Positions 12,498 through 26,700 are shown, counted from the first letter of the stretch. The stretch is DNA of 64,000 nucleotides from Malurus cyaneus samueli (GCA_009741485.1 VKON01002658.1:263319-327318); one strand, 5' to 3'. Program-made: numbers and translations. Notes: generated by a model not told the origin, from the letters alone.

Positions 12498-13752
12498 CAT
12501 GGGTTTATGTTGCCGGGCTCCCGTGAATATTTTCAGCATATTTCACCATATCATTGCACGGTGGGCTCTGTTCCTGCCTCCAGAATGGATGTTCCATCAT
12601 TTCTATAGTGGGCCTGCGTGACATCATTAAGTGCAGCTACAAAGGGAGAGGGTTTAAACAGCTCGGCCTCTTTTCTCTGATTTGCTCATACATCAGCAGG
12701 CGCTCCAGGTTAAATGCCAGGATCCCGCCGCAGATGGATCGGGAGAGGCACGCAGGCAGATACTTCACCCCACACTACTTAACCCAGGGAAATGAGTCTT
12801 GAGTCGGTGTCATGGTAAATATGGACGTTCACTCAGATATGTGCAGTTGGAAATTTTTTTTTTTTTGCCGAGCTTTGCAAGCGACTGAACGTAAGATCCC
12901 GCACAGCCCCTTCTGCAAACTGCCAGCTCTCTGCTCTACAGAGGCCTATTTTGAGTGTAATTTTGTCTTTATTGACTATCAAGTAAGAATTTAAACCCAT
13001 AGTGCAATCGTGGTAGAAGCCCCAGATATTTCTTCTCCGCCTCCAGCTTTACCCCAAGAAAAACTGTGCACAGGGAGGTTTATTTTTCCTTACCCAAAAG
13101 TCCTTTTGAAATATTAGAGTGGACATTTATTTTAAAGATACCAGCTCACTGTGCTTTATCTGTGTCTGGAGGAACACAGTTGCCTGTTTCTGGAGAGTTC
13201 TGGAGCCTTTCCAGTGGCAGTTTCTGCACAAAGCAGGGACCTGCCCGTCCCAGAAACTGCTATCTCACCCGAGATTGCTCTGAATTACTGTCTCATTCCT
13301 GACTGCTGTGCTCCAGATTCTGCTTTCTGTTTCAAAGGCTGCCTTTAATTCTCATTACTTGAAAATGCCCATCTTCACTTGTGTCAATGTTCAGTATTCT
13401 GGATTAACTCAGTTCCGGAATGTGTTCCTAAGAAGTTCTTTAAGAACATTAGTAGCATCACTTCTGGGAAATGCATTAGTTAAAGTCTCATCATCAGGAT
13501 ACTGCCATTGTGGCACCTTTGCAATGCTTCTGCAAGGTATCAGCCAAAAGATATCATAGCTCTGCAGTTCAGAGGGCTCATGTGTGTTTTATTCAGTTAT
13601 TTATACTTCCTCATTCTTCTATAAAGCCAATCTGAAGTTTTACTATCCTAAATCATGTACAGAAAAGAGGAGCAGGGTAAGGGTAAGACAGATCGCACGA
13701 GATCAAGACAAAGCACTGTGTCTGCCTGCCTTCGTTTATTCCTCCCCACAAG

Positions 13753-13783
<31 letters not shown>

Positions 13784-14955
13784 TAAAAATCAGACTCCAA
13801 CTGATCAATGCAAAGAGACACAGTTAACACACAAAAGTGTTGGTACATGAGCACACATGATCATAAGGCTATGCCAATAATTCACATTCTGACATGGAGA
13901 AACAGCTATCGAGTTGTGACCACAGCCCTTCTTTTCCCTTAATCCTAATTGAAAATCCAGAGCCCTGCAACATCTGTTGTGTTTTTTAATATCTCAGAAA
14001 TAATTGCTAATCAAAACCTCACGCGGAGGGCCGGTAGGAAGTGGATCCATGTTCTCAACACAAAATTTCATGCGAGCTGGAGGAGTGGGAAGATGCAGGG
14101 ACACCTAATTTCCACCTTGTGATCCAGCTCCATCTGATGAAAAAGATTGCCCAGCAGTCAAAAATCAAAGTCACACTGTCCTGGGGAGAGCCGGAACGGT
14201 GACAGGTCCGAGCATGCCGGGAGAGCAGGCATGCAGGCAAGTGAAAATTTGGTCTCTGCTAGGTGTGGAAAGTCAATGTTATTTGTTTTTAAAGTTATTT
14301 AGCAAACATGTAGCTTTCGTTCTCTTATCAAGACTGATTGGATACACGGGGGTTCCGCTATCTTATTAACCTTACCAAGTCTTTGCCATTTATCTTATTT
14401 TAAAAAATTATTACTGCTCATTAGTGCCAGCTCCACCAGAAGAAATTCAGTGGTTTTCCCCAGTCTGTGTGTGGTTACAGCAGTGCATGATTTGTTCCCT
14501 TCTGACAGGGGAAGAAATCCATACAGAAAGAAATAATTTAGCGGCAACTCTTCATCACAAATATTTAACATCTAAAAGCATTTTTAAAGCTAACGCAGTA
14601 CACACATAATTAACAGCTTGCCTCGCTAATTAGGTGACTCCTTTCTAATGAGTAGCAATAAGCTGAGCAGCAGTCACACAATGTGCAGACAAGTCTTCCC
14701 AGGCAGTTTACAACTTCTGTCAAAACAACCAGCAACGCTTTTCCTCCCCAAACAGCTTTTTCCTCCCCCGGACAGCCGCAGCTTGGGATGTGCTGAGCGT
14801 TGTGAAAAGCCCCAGGCTGGTGTGTTCCTGTCCCAGCCCTGGCTCAGTGTCACCCCAGCAGTGACACTTGTGAGCCCCAGGGAGCTCGTGGTTCTGGATA
14901 AGCTGTGTGGATCCACGCAGACCTCACTGCCATCGCCAGGTGAGCCTGCAGAGGC
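12498..14955. repeat. Duplicated block X' (copy 2), non-coding
   Basis: This is a direct-orientation copy of 200-2687. Identity is high by eye, with clusters of substitutions toward the right end (14770-14940 against 2495-2680). The right edge is AGGAA at 14956-14960, immediately followed by the 38-bp minisatellite instead of block Y. Confidence 0.85.
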
Positions 14956-14960
14956 AGGAA

Positions 14961-15770
14961 CTGCATTTACAGCATTCAGACCCCATCTCCTGTGTCACCC
15001 AGATGTGCAGCATTCAGACTCCAATGCCTCTGTCATCCACATTCAGAGCATTCAGACTCCATCACTTTTTCACCCAGAGATGCAGCATTCAGACCCCATC
15101 TCCTGTGTCACCCAGATGTGCAGCATTCAGACCCCATCTCCTCTGTCCACCCAGATGTGCAGCATCAGAACCCCATCTCCTCTGTCACCCAGATGTGCAG
15201 CATTCAGACCCCATCTCTCTGTCATCCAGATGTGCAGCATTCAGACCCCATCGCCTCTCTCATCCAGATGTGCAGCATTCAGACCCCATCCCTGTCACCA
15301 GATGTGCAGCATTCAGACCCATTGTCTCTGTCACCCAGATGTGCAGCATTCAGACCCATCCTGTCACCCAGATGTGCAGCATTCAGACCCCATCTCCTCT
15401 GTCACCCAGATGTGCAGCATTCAGACCCCATCACCTCTGTCACCCAGATGTGCAGCATTCAGACCCCATCACTGTCACCCAGATGTGCAGCATTCAGACC
15501 CATCCTGTCACCCAGATGTGCAGCATTCAGACCCCATCTCTTTCACCCAGATGTGCAGCATTCAGACCCCATCACTCTGCTCATCCAGATGTGCAGCATT
15601 CAGACCCCATCATGTCACCCAGATGTGCAGCATTCAGACCCCATCTCTTGTCACCCAGATGTGCAGCATTCAGACCCATCTCTTGTCACCCAGATGTGCA
15701 GCATTCAGATCCCATCACTCTCATCCAGATTCACAGCATTCAGACCCCATCTCCTCTCATCCAGCCCTTG
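14961..15770. repeat. Minisatellite, ~38-bp unit, about 22 copies
   Basis: Each unit contains GATGTGCAGCATTCAGAC followed by a variable CCCATC/TCTGTCACC stretch; spacing varies from 32 to 40 bases. The unit has no stop codon in any plus-strand frame, so overlapping long ORFs appear in all three frames (for example 14648-15865, 14907-15980 and 14992-15837). They are by-products of the repeat. The array starts within a few bases of the right boundary of the duplicated unit. Confidence 0.95.
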
Positions 15771-18700
15771 GCTCTTCCCACAAGGGCTCTCCCAGCTGGA
15801 TTTTTCACCAAAGGGAGGACAAACCCTCTGTGTTTAAGGGCCATGGCACACTGGACGATGCATGAGACAAATCAGTGTGACAGGACAGGTGACACATTTG
15901 AAAACAAAGCTCAGGCACACACAGACCCTATCTTCTGCTCTCTCTCGTGTTGGGGTTCAGTCTTACAAGCCGTTCCTTGACTCCTGATCCAGAAAAGCAA
16001 TATTTATATCTCTACTCCAAACTGAAAATACCAACACAAAGACTGAAAAGATGATTCCAAAGATCTTTTCCATTATCTTGTACAAGCACCTCTCTACCTT
16101 CCAGAAAGGTCTCTTCATATTCCTTCTACAACAGCTTTAACTTTCCCATTGCTCAGCCCCATCATGTTCGAGGGAACCGTTACTTCATCGAGCAGGAGCT
16201 GCAGCTGCTCCGTTCAGAGGAGCAGTTCCAGAGAGCAGGAACAATTCTCATCAGTGCTTAAAAGCATCTCACACTCAGAAGAGCTGATTTCAAGTCAATA
16301 TCCAGTCTCTTGGAAACAATTGTGTTGAATAGAGAGACAGCTGATGGTGACAGTTGGTTGTTTCTTAATGAAATGGATTTGGAAAAATTCAGATAAACTT
16401 TATGTCTGCGGTTTAGAATAAATAAAGAAAATAGATATATGCAGGCCAGAACAAAAAAAGCTAAAGTCAGACAACCACATGAGCTCCCAGGAAGAACAGG
16501 GTTCCTTGCTGCCACTGACAGCTGCAATTTTAACAAGCTTTGTAGCATTTAACTCTCGTACATACATTTTTCTGCCAAGGCTGTAAATCTTATATTGCTG
16601 TTTAAGCTGGAGATAATTCCAGGACCAAAGCGATCATGAAATAACATGTTTTAAAACAGAAATGCTGCCTCAACTGTGAAAGGTGCTGCTAACAGTAAAA
16701 TTAGAGTGAGCAAGGACTGGAGCTGGACCATTTGTGCCTTCTACTGCCAATACCATGTTTGTGTCAAGGTAACTGATTTCCATGGAGTGCCCAATACAGA
16801 ATCAATAAAATCAACCTTCAGTGGTGTTGAACTTTGCATTGTGTAACGACAATAGCTCAAATTGAATTTTAATTCTTTTAATTATAATGGCGCTCAGAGG
16901 CCACATCACGAGAGGATTTTGTTCATCAAGGAAAAGGGAGCCACAACAGCAGCTGGCAAAAGATGTCAACATTAGATATTTGCACAAGTGTACAGAGGCA
17001 TTCTGGGCTTTATCTTTGACAGAATAGCCAAAACCTAACTGTGTCTTGGATAAAAAAAGCAAGGCTATACACTTTCTTTTCCAGGGGTTCTTCACAACTA
17101 ATAGCTGTTTTTATAAAGAAAAAAAAATAGAAACCCTTAAACTCCATTTATATCATCTTAAAAAAAAAAAAAAAAAAAAGACAAGGGAGGGAGGGAAGGA
17201 AAGGTTAAGGGATTAAACTTTGCAGATGCTTTGCACAGCCTGGCTAAAGCTCTGGAAAGACCATCTCAACCTTTGATCCCTTTGGGGAAAGAAGCAGTTA
17301 TTTGAGCAGGCTTTTTAGGGACACATGCTGGGGACATCTGTGTCAGCAGACCCTAATCAAGGCAGACCCATAGCGCTGGAGCAATTTGTGTTCCAGGATT
17401 CAGACAAGAATATGAAATTCCTGATGGGATAACTAGCTACCTGTAGGGGCATGGATGAGTTTCCTGGATAGATTGTGAATGAGTGACAGTTTAATCCAGG
17501 TTTTTTCCATGTCTGTTTTTTACAGGGTTTTTCCCTTCTTTAAATCTAAGAGTCTTTAAAACGGTAGATGTTCAGGGCATTACCCAGAAGTTCAACAGCT
17601 TCAGGAGGAAAATTACTATTTTGTTTTCTATATTTCCATCGCCCCCCTTTCCCAACTTGAGGTAACATTAACAGAACATATTCTACCTTTGCACGCATGA
17701 GTGATCCAACATGAGGTTAGAAACAGGAAATAAAGGCATGGGGATAAGAAAAAGAAAAAGAAAAAAACCCCACAGATGACCACACACACCCTTAGGTTTT
17801 CTTTCCCTTATTCCCCAAATTACCCACACAGCAAAAAATGGGAGCGGGCAGCCGAATTGTTTCAATAGCACAGACTAACACAGGCCTGTGGCACGAGGAT
17901 AAATTTTGCCCTGAATTAACAAGAGCAATAGTAACTGGAGTCTCTGAGAGCACTGTCAATATTTGCTCCACTTGTCATTGACAGAAAGCACAAATCCTGT
18001 GGCTCGAGTCTGAGCACATTTCAAAGCTTCTGAGCAAAGCAGGCACTGCTCAAGGTGCAAATGAGATCAGCACCCTCAGAGAGCTGCCCTCATGGGTGGG
18101 ACCAGCTGGGTGAGCAGGGCAGCAAAATCCCACTGCTGTCATGTAAAATGTCACAGCTAAAGTGACACCAGGCAGCAGCAGCATCTATTCTATGTTAGAA
18201 GTAAATGCTTCATAAGGACAGGTATTCTCCTGAGAGCATCTCTCAGGTATGAGAACATTTAGCATCTTGCCAGTTACAGCGTTACAGGAACCTTCATAAA
18301 TGATCCTAAACCCTTGTAGATTATTTTTTACTTCTTCTCCACTCCTGCCTGAGATGCTGGCACTGACAAGGAGTTCCCAAAACCTGTGTTTCTGAGCCAG
18401 TCACAGCGTACCAATAAAATTCTGTGAGCTGTGTTTATTAGAGTGGATTCTGAAGGTCTTGCCCCTCACACCGACACCTAGAACAAAGCTGAGCTGTTCC
18501 TGCTCTGCTCTTCCTGGATTTATCAGCGCTGCAGGGAGCTGTCCCAGCCAGATAAGGAATCTGCAGAGTGGAGACCATCCCTCTGCAGAAACACCACTTG
18601 AACCCCGGATGAGCAGTCCCATTTCGTTAGAGCAATCCAGCTGCACCTAATTCAAACAGCAATGGGCTTGCTGTCTGCTTTCTTACATTACTTCTTCCTG

Positions 18701-20464
18701 AATCCTTCTGCTCCGCTCTACATCAAGGGGGAGGGGGAAAAAAAATCATTTCTTTCCTCCAGAGCTAATTCCCATACACTGCAATGAGAGAAATGCAATG
18801 TTCTGAGCAATAAAAGCTGGAAAGTGGAATTATTTTCTGCACCATTCAGATGGAAATGAAGCCTAGCCTCAATTCTGCCACCCACCTGGAGCCATGGTAT
18901 GATCCTATAGATCTTTGGATCAATACTGCATCATAGCTACAAAACTAGAAGAGGGAAAAAGAAAAGGCACAAAATCAAGGAGTGTAAATTTTAACTAAAT
19001 GAGTTCTGTAAGGGTTCCCCCCCTTCACTGCCACTTTTTGGAATAAGGTACAGCAGTCAGCCGGGAGACAGAGGAGGGCGGCCAGAGCATTTTGCTTCCT
19101 TTAAAGACAGCTGGTGTTTGTTCTGAGGGCCATTATCCCTCACCCCAAATAAATGCACGAGATTATGTCGCATATTTTCTGTTTGACTATGTGTGGAGAG
19201 AACAAGAGAGAGCCGTACACCCCGTATTATTTCTTAATGACTCACTAAATTGCAGCATCTCCGCAGGAGGAGCCGCCTCCCTGGCTCCCATCCACCCAGG
19301 CACTTTGTTCCAGGCTACCAGATGAGTTTCTGCCCACACAGCAGAGAGATGAAGAACGACAGGGGGTTCTGTTTGTTTGCTTGTAATTTAGGGCTGCCTT
19401 ACATCACAGCACGCAGCTGAACACGACGTCGGCAGGGAGAGAGGATGCTCAGGACTGTTTTCCCAACTGCCCGATTCCCTGGCTCTCCAGGGACAGCTCA
19501 TTTGTGCCTGAGGGACTGTTATTTCATGGATTCTGGCACACGGGCTCCAGAGAAGCACTGCTCACAAACCACCTGAGCGATAAAGGCGAATAAAATCCTG
19601 TTCCACGGGTTTATTTTGAGGCTTTCCACCTGGAAACTCCACCTTGTTCCTCTGCTTGTGCCTTCACCTTGTGCCTTAAAAAAAAAAACAAAAAGAAGTT
19701 CCTTAATCTTCCTACTCGATAGGAAATGACATCCACACTGCAGTCCAAAAGGGCCCACAAATTTTTCTTTAGCTTTCAGTAATTCCTGAGTTATTTCATA
19801 GCTGTGAATGCCCACGGTTACCAATAGTGTAACACTGAGCCCAAATCCTTCACTATTGTACCCAGGACAGTCCAGCTCTGATCAACCCTGATCCCAATCC
19901 AAAACAGGACACAGAAGTTCATTTTTTCCCAGATTTCCTTCCAGGTTCCTAATCCAGGGCAATGTTTATAATCCTGGGTTTATTTCTATGGTGTCCCCAA
20001 ACACTTTTACTAATAGAGATGAACCTTCTGGTACCAGTTTATCTTTTCTCCTTTATGCCAATATTTAATGCCTTCTTTCATCCACTTCAGTAATGAATCA
20101 TCTGGTTTTGTATGATTAGGGTTATGAGCAGCTCAGTTCTTGTACAGTGGAACATTAGGGCAGGGATACAGATGCCCATAGGACAGAGATAAGGATTCAC
20201 GGAAGCGGAGACTGAGCTGATTCGAGACAAATGCATTTAAAAATGCATTAGTGAAGAGCAACAGAATGAAAATACTTGATGAATATTTTAAGTGGCCAAA
20301 TATTAAAAGTTTGTGGATGTGTATATACGTGCATATTCACAAAACCAAAGGCTCTGGTTTTAATGTCCAACCAATCTGCAATTTGAGTCACCACTGGCAT
20401 AAATCTGAATTTATCTGGGTTTAGGGGATGAGTCTGTAAGGTGCTGGCATTGACTGACAGAAAA
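15771..20464. other. Non-coding single-copy DNA
   Basis: I see no gene-like ORF, RNA gene or tandem array here. Visible simple features are an A-run at 17161-17179, followed by a short GGGA/GGAA purine stretch, and an A-rich stretch at 19678-19690. All ORFs are under about 105 codons and none is recognisable. Confidence 0.7.
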
Positions 20465-20768
20465 CCCTGACACATCCACACATGTTCTGAACATTTCCCT
20501 GGGTACTCTGTTCCAAAGCTTTACAATCCTTTCCATGGAAATTTTTTTCCTGATATCCCATCCCAGCCTCTCCTGGTGCAGGTTGAGGCCGTTTCCTGTT
20601 GTCCTGTCGCTTGTTCCCCGGGAGAAGAGACCGAACCCCACTCACCACAACCTCCTTTCAGGAAGCTGTAAAGAGCAATAAAAGCATCCTAAAGCTGCCT
20701 TTTCTCCAGGCTGAACAGCCCCAGCTCCCTCAGCCCTCCTCCTGATGCTCCAGCCCCTTCACAAGGCC
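20465..20768 (-). mobile_element. CR1-type LINE fragment (3' part)
   Basis: Read on the minus strand, the sequence gives the familiar avian CR1 order. It has a GGAGCTGGGGCTGTTCAGCC block, then an AAAGGAGGTTGTGG block, a TCTCTTCTCCC block, GACAGGACAACAGGAAACGG, and then the stretch encoding the decayed reverse-transcriptase tail. It is a truncated, interrupted fossil; the ORFs at 20411-20648 on the minus strand are remnants of it. Family assignment rests on recalled CR1 consensus features, not on a search. Confidence 0.85.
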
Positions 20769-23700
20769 TCCTCCGCCCACAGACAAGACCAGCATCCTCA
20801 TTACCAAATGCTTCTGCCAGCTCAGAACATCTCACAAACACTTTTAATTAATTTTTCCAGCATGCAGGATGAGTAAACACACTATTGTTGATGCTGTCAG
20901 CTGTCTGATATAAGTCCCAGACCTCTTTCAGTTTCACTCAGAAATACTTTGACCTCTGTCAAAAACTCATTGACAATAAGGTCTCTCCAAGTAAATGTTT
21001 GCAGCAGCAACAAAAGAGGAGGTAATAGTCTGCCTGCTCTGCATACAGGAGGCACAATACTGCCTCAGATTTCTATGGTAATTTCTTCAGATACAGTATC
21101 AAGCCTTGGCGACTTTTTAGCTGCTGAATTACAGTCCTATTTCTCCTAAGGAATCCTGAAATCTGGGTTCCAGGCGTAAAAAAACTCCTTCGCTAAATTT
21201 TGTACCGTGCAAAAAACTAAATATTTATTTATTTATGACTGCTACACTCATAGAAAAGGGTGGCCAGTAGTCTGTGAAATTATTGTTTGCATCTAAATGT
21301 AGTTAGCACAGCTGAGGACTTAATACTTGGCTAATGCCTGCAATCCTTATTAACATAAATATTGTCCCAGTCAGGCGGGATGGAAGTCATACACGAGATA
21401 AGATCTTGTCTGTTGCTGGTGATATGATCTCAACACTAGTCAATTAAAACTGCTGGAGTATTTTGTAATCATTGTCATATCAAATTACTGCACTGATGCA
21501 TACGTTAACCAGGAAAAGTTATTACATTGCCACGTGGGGCGAGAGAAGGGCTAAAGGAATCCTGCAGTGCTGGTGTTTTATAGAGACATAAAAATTACAG
21601 TGGACAGTGTTATAGTTATTGCAAGGACCACTGTAATTGTATAATAATTCTGTTTACACTTGTCCATCCTATTTTTCTTATAGAAAGTTATATATGAAAT
21701 GATTCTCTGGGACTGTTCAAGGGACTAAGATATAAACCCTTGGAGATTGTTTTTCCTCACTCTCTCCAATGGCACTTTACAATGTGCTCTCCTTGCAGAG
21801 CCTGACTTCTGGTAGTCAATATAACATATTCCTATAAGACTGTCACTAGGATTGGTGGGGTAATTTGCAGAGGTTTTGTGGATCTGCAAATTGAGAATCA
21901 GCCCTTGGAGGATTAAGGTTTCAAATTTAATTTTACGCTAATTCTAGGCATTTTTTAAAAAAACAACAAGCTTGGCTTTACTGCCTCATATACAAGGTTA
22001 TTTACTTCTCCTTGGGCTGTTTTTATGGTTTGGGGAGGATCCCAAGCTAATGTAACACTGCCCTGACTGCTCAGAGCTGCATCAGCCCTGGCTGGCAGTT
22101 ACACTGTGGAGTTCACCCAGACTAAAACAGGACCTGGTGTAGAGGTGCTGAGGTCTAATCCTGCTCCTTGCTTGGAGGAGAACATCAGAAAAGGTAAAAG
22201 GCATGTGGGTCACATGGAATGATCCCCTTCAAAAAGATCTGTCATTCCTGTCAATCAATTCCTTGGTTTTCTCATGCTATTAGTATCAGTAGTTTGTATT
22301 TTTAATTGGAAATATCTCCTAGAAAACCCAACTGCTGTTAGGGCCTCACTGGGAGAAAGACCAAACACAAAGTTAGAGCAAGTTCTTGCCCCAAAAATCT
22401 CCACTGAAATCTCTGCAATGTCAAGAACCATGACCATATGCAGTACACAGAATATTATTTTCTGAAACAAATTGCAGATTGTTATTTTATTTAAGAGGAG
22501 AAAAAAAAAATTGGAGAGCACTTGTAGAAATGAGTAAGGTTTCACCTAGTGATAAAGGTAGCTATGCTCCAGTAATGAGGAGAAAGGGAACTTGCTATCA
22601 AGAATTAATGAGATCACAAAGAACAGGCAGGGGAAGTGAACGTTTTTAAAATGTCCCTGCTGAACACCAGGAATAATAGAGTGAGAAAAAATGGAGTAGA
22701 TCCCTGTGGTAAAAACTATTAGAGGCGGCGAATTATAAAACTATTAACCAGAATGTAACTCCCAATTAAAAGATGATTTAACACTGGAATCTGATGGATG
22801 AATTTTGATTAAATGGAGAACTATTAGGAGCCCTGGGAAATGGACTTCTCCTGCCAGTTCTAAAAGTTAAAAGGCAGTTTGATATAAAAATTTATAAATT
22901 AAGGTTAATTACTTTAAATAACATGGCTGGAAGCAATAAAAAGAAATTTATAATATTCTCTGGAGTTTTAGGAAAATAATATAGATATCCGCACCTCTCA
23001 ATGGAAAATCGAATTAGCATCCCCAAGTACAGGTTGACAAAGACAAAGGCAAAACAAACTGGTTGACAAAGGGGCTGAAGGATTTCTGGCCTTTGATCCA
23101 CCAGGAAACTCCGTGTCCAGCAGTACAGTGAGTCTGTTCTGAGGATTTTTTTGTGTGGTGGAGATCTCTTCATCAGCCTCTGAACCCCGTGGTGAGCAGG
23201 CTGTGAATCAAAGGATGGATGCTGGAGATGTCCACAGGGGCAGGCTGCTCCTCCTGCCCTTGAAGAAAGGTTTGGCTCTAGGAGCTGGCAGGGAAAAGCA
23301 GATATCAGGTAACCAGATCTGGGATAGCAGTGGGAGGCAGTAGCCTAAAGCAAGGTCAAAGAGTCCTTCTCTTAAGGGCTCATCCCTGTTACTTACCAGC
23401 CTTTAAATACAGTGAGAAAGGATCCAGGCTAGGTGAGGAACGGGCTGCTCCCCGGAGGTGATGTGGGTTATTCAGAAATGTGGGGTTGGAAAGAGAGCCC
23501 TGCCCGGCTCCCAGACACCCCAGATGTCTGCTCCAGCTCCCCGATGAAGGACAGGGAAGCTCAGCTGGAGGGGAGTTGTGTTACATTACAGCTGTTCTCC
23601 TGGAATACCCTTTGATGTAGAGAGAGTGTTTGGGAATAAGGCACTCAGTTCAACCTGAATCTCCTTTATCCTTTCAAGTGGATCCCATGGAGGAGGTGGG

Positions 23701-26700
23701 GATTGGGGAGGAGAAGCATGTGCCCATGTCACTCCACATTAACTGCCTGGGCTGGATCATTCCCAGAGGAAATACAGCAGAAGGCAGCACAAGAGGAGAA
23801 GGCTTCTCCTGTGACAGCCTCCTGGGGCTTTTACACAACCATTGCCAAAGGGGTCACGGAGGAGGCAGAAAGCCTGAAAGGTTTCCACAGATCCCAAGGG
23901 ATTCCCTGAAAACTGGAATACCGAGATATTCTTCACTAATGGAAATGTCTCTTTGTCCCCTGCTCCACTCTGACCTGGCTGTCAGGGATGTTCCTCTGAG
24001 CATTGCACCAGGACAAGAAAGCATTCCCCAAAGCCTCACGGGTCGGGTCACACCAGGGACCCTCAGCCAGGATGCTGGGAATTCTCCTCACACCTTTCCA
24101 GCACCCACACCCTGGGTCCATGAAGATTTCCATAGGAAGTGTGGAATATGCTGCACGCCGGCTCCAGCTCCTGTTTCACTGCTTACCCAAATGAAGGGGC
24201 AGATCTGTGCAGGCTGACCTGGAGAGCCTGGACCAGACCCCAGATATTCTGTGCCCCTGTCTTCGAAGGATACCTGGCCTTTGGGAAGGCCAAGCTGGAG
24301 GAAGAATCAATGCATCCTGTGTTCTGCTGCCCATCCAGCTGGATATGTGCTCCCCTGATTGCTGGCTGCTCAGAGTTTGGGTTCTTTCTGTGCCTCCTGA
24401 GTGACTGTGGTTGTGTGGCCACCAAATTCTCCCCTTCCCCAGCTCTGCTCTCCCACTGCCCAGTGTACCTGTGTCCATCCATTTACAAACACACCCTTCC
24501 AGGCTGCTCCTGTCACCTTCCTCCCCCAGTGTCCTCCCAGAGGTAATTTTGTGCCCATCCACTCGGATCTGAACCCGGAACACCCCCCCAACACAACAAC
24601 ATAACCCATCCTGCTCTCTGAGTCACCGCTGTTCCACACCGTGATCAGAAACCTCTCTGCCGAGTGAGCAATTTTTTCTAGTTTTTGGTTCCTTTGAGTG
24701 TTGACCCTTGAAATTTCCAGCTCCTCCCTACCCCCTTCCCCACTCCCACTGCTCAGAGTCACTCCATGCCCCCAGTTCTTTGTCTTCCAGGCTCCCCTGC
24801 CCCAGCCAGGGTAGCGCAGAGCTGCTCCTTTAAGGCTCAGTGCCTGTAAGTGATTACTCTTGGCTATCACTTTTTCTATATCAGACATGTCATGGTGAAG
24901 AATCTTCAACCTTGACTCTTACAGCTGCCCTAATTATAGGACATATTTTTGGTGCTGTGTCTTTATTCCTCTCCGTGCTGGCACTCTGACCCCGGTGCTT
25001 CCTCCGTCGCGCTTGTGTTAACAAGGTTGTCCATTCTCCAGTTTCCTCACTCTGATTTGTAACTCGAAATTACCATATCTGGCTTTCACTCACTGACAAC
25101 CGTCACTTTAAGTAGGCCTTTTAAAGTTAATACGATGTCCATTCTAAAGTGGAGTATTACTTTTCAGTGATGTTAAATGAGCAATTTAAGGAGCTATAGG
25201 CTTTTCTTATAAGAAAAATTAAATTTTATCTGCCACTTAATTTATATATAGGGCTAACCCTAAACAAATCTGTCATAAGCTGCTGCCATCCCTAAAAAAA
25301 ATAATAATAATACAAGAATAACTCTAGTTAATGGTGGTGAAATACTGAAGAAATATACGGATTATTCATAAAAACAAATGTAACTCACACTTTAGAGCCA
25401 CAGGTACAGGATGCAGCAGGAATATACTCCTTTTTGGGTCTCATCCAGTGGATCTAGTGGATCCATGGCCAACAGGGACAACATCACTGCCTGGGAAATG
25501 TTTGATCAGTCTTATCAGTAAGCAAAGCAGCTTTGTACTTGCCAATTCCCATTGTCTCTGGGAAGGATATTTAGACTAAGATACATTTTTTCTGAGATGG
25601 ATGGACTCCAGCTCCTGCTGGAGAGGGCTTTGTCCCATTCCTTCAGCTCCACAGTGCAGAGCCTGATCAGTTTTTGTCCAAAAAAGCCAGGCCTCAGAGC
25701 CTGCTGAAAGCAAGGGGACAATGAGTCCCTGCTGGAGCCAGGGGAGCAGAAGCTCGTTGGTTTATCACTCACTCTGCCATGCCATGCTCCCTGCCCAGGC
25801 TCTCCAGAGCAATGCCCAAGCTCTTTCAAAAGTCTCTGTTTCCACCCCTTTGCCTAAGCTGGGCCATAAATCTCCCACTTCTCACTTCCTTCTGAGAATA
25901 AGTTCCCTCCAGTTTGGCAAACGATTTGAGAACAAACTTCCCTTTTCTGCAGAAAATCCCTCTCTCCAGGCAGCTCAAGCAGCTCCAAGCTGCCTGAGAT
26001 TTCGGTGTTCATGTGGGATCAGCATGCTGGGCCTGATGTTTTTCCCTTGGCTTCTGAAAGGTCAGAATGGCAGTGTATTGAATCTCCAAACACACTGATC
26101 ACACAGCTCTGCTAGCTCACTAGAATCCATTAATATCCAAGATACTGGAAGCAAAAGGGAAAAAAAACCTTTCTCCATGAACTTAAATCAATTAGCTGGG
26201 ACTAAAAAATGTAGATTCTTGTGGAAGAATAAAAAATGGAAAACACCAGGCCTCATTATCCTGTCCCTGAAGTGCCAGAGGGTAAAATTATCTTTCATGA
26301 TGATGTTCTGCATTGATTAGTCAAACATGTAGGAAATCATATTAAAGGTTTGACACCTGATGTGGGATCAGAAGAGCTGTGTTCTGCAACAGCACATGCA
26401 AATGTAGTGATATGTGCTTTGGCCAAAGGAACGGAAGACAAGAATGTGGAAAAAGAAAACTTGGAAAATTCCCTGTGGAAGGATCTTGTAGATTTTAATG
26501 CTCTGCTCAAGGGGAAAAAAACTCTTTCCATAGAAACTCCTTCAAGAAGGTATATAATAATTTCCAGATCACTTCTTCTCTGCTCATTCCTAAATATTCT
26601 GTGGAACCCTGTACCACAGAAGTTGGTTAGATACTTTGAGATTCAGCAGGAAGGGTAAATTCCAGCCAGCCATATGCAAAAATCAGGCATTCTATTCTCA

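Noticed and set aside
14648..15865. 405-codon ORF and two overlapping long ORFs
   Set aside because: They run through a 38-bp minisatellite that lacks stops in all three frames; the peptides are the same repeat in rotating frames.
20411..20648. Minus-strand ORFs that could be a small gene
   Set aside because: They are decayed CR1 LINE sequence.
23630..24217. 195-codon ORF
   Set aside because: It overlaps open frames on both strands in a GC-richer patch, with no recognisable domain or splice context.
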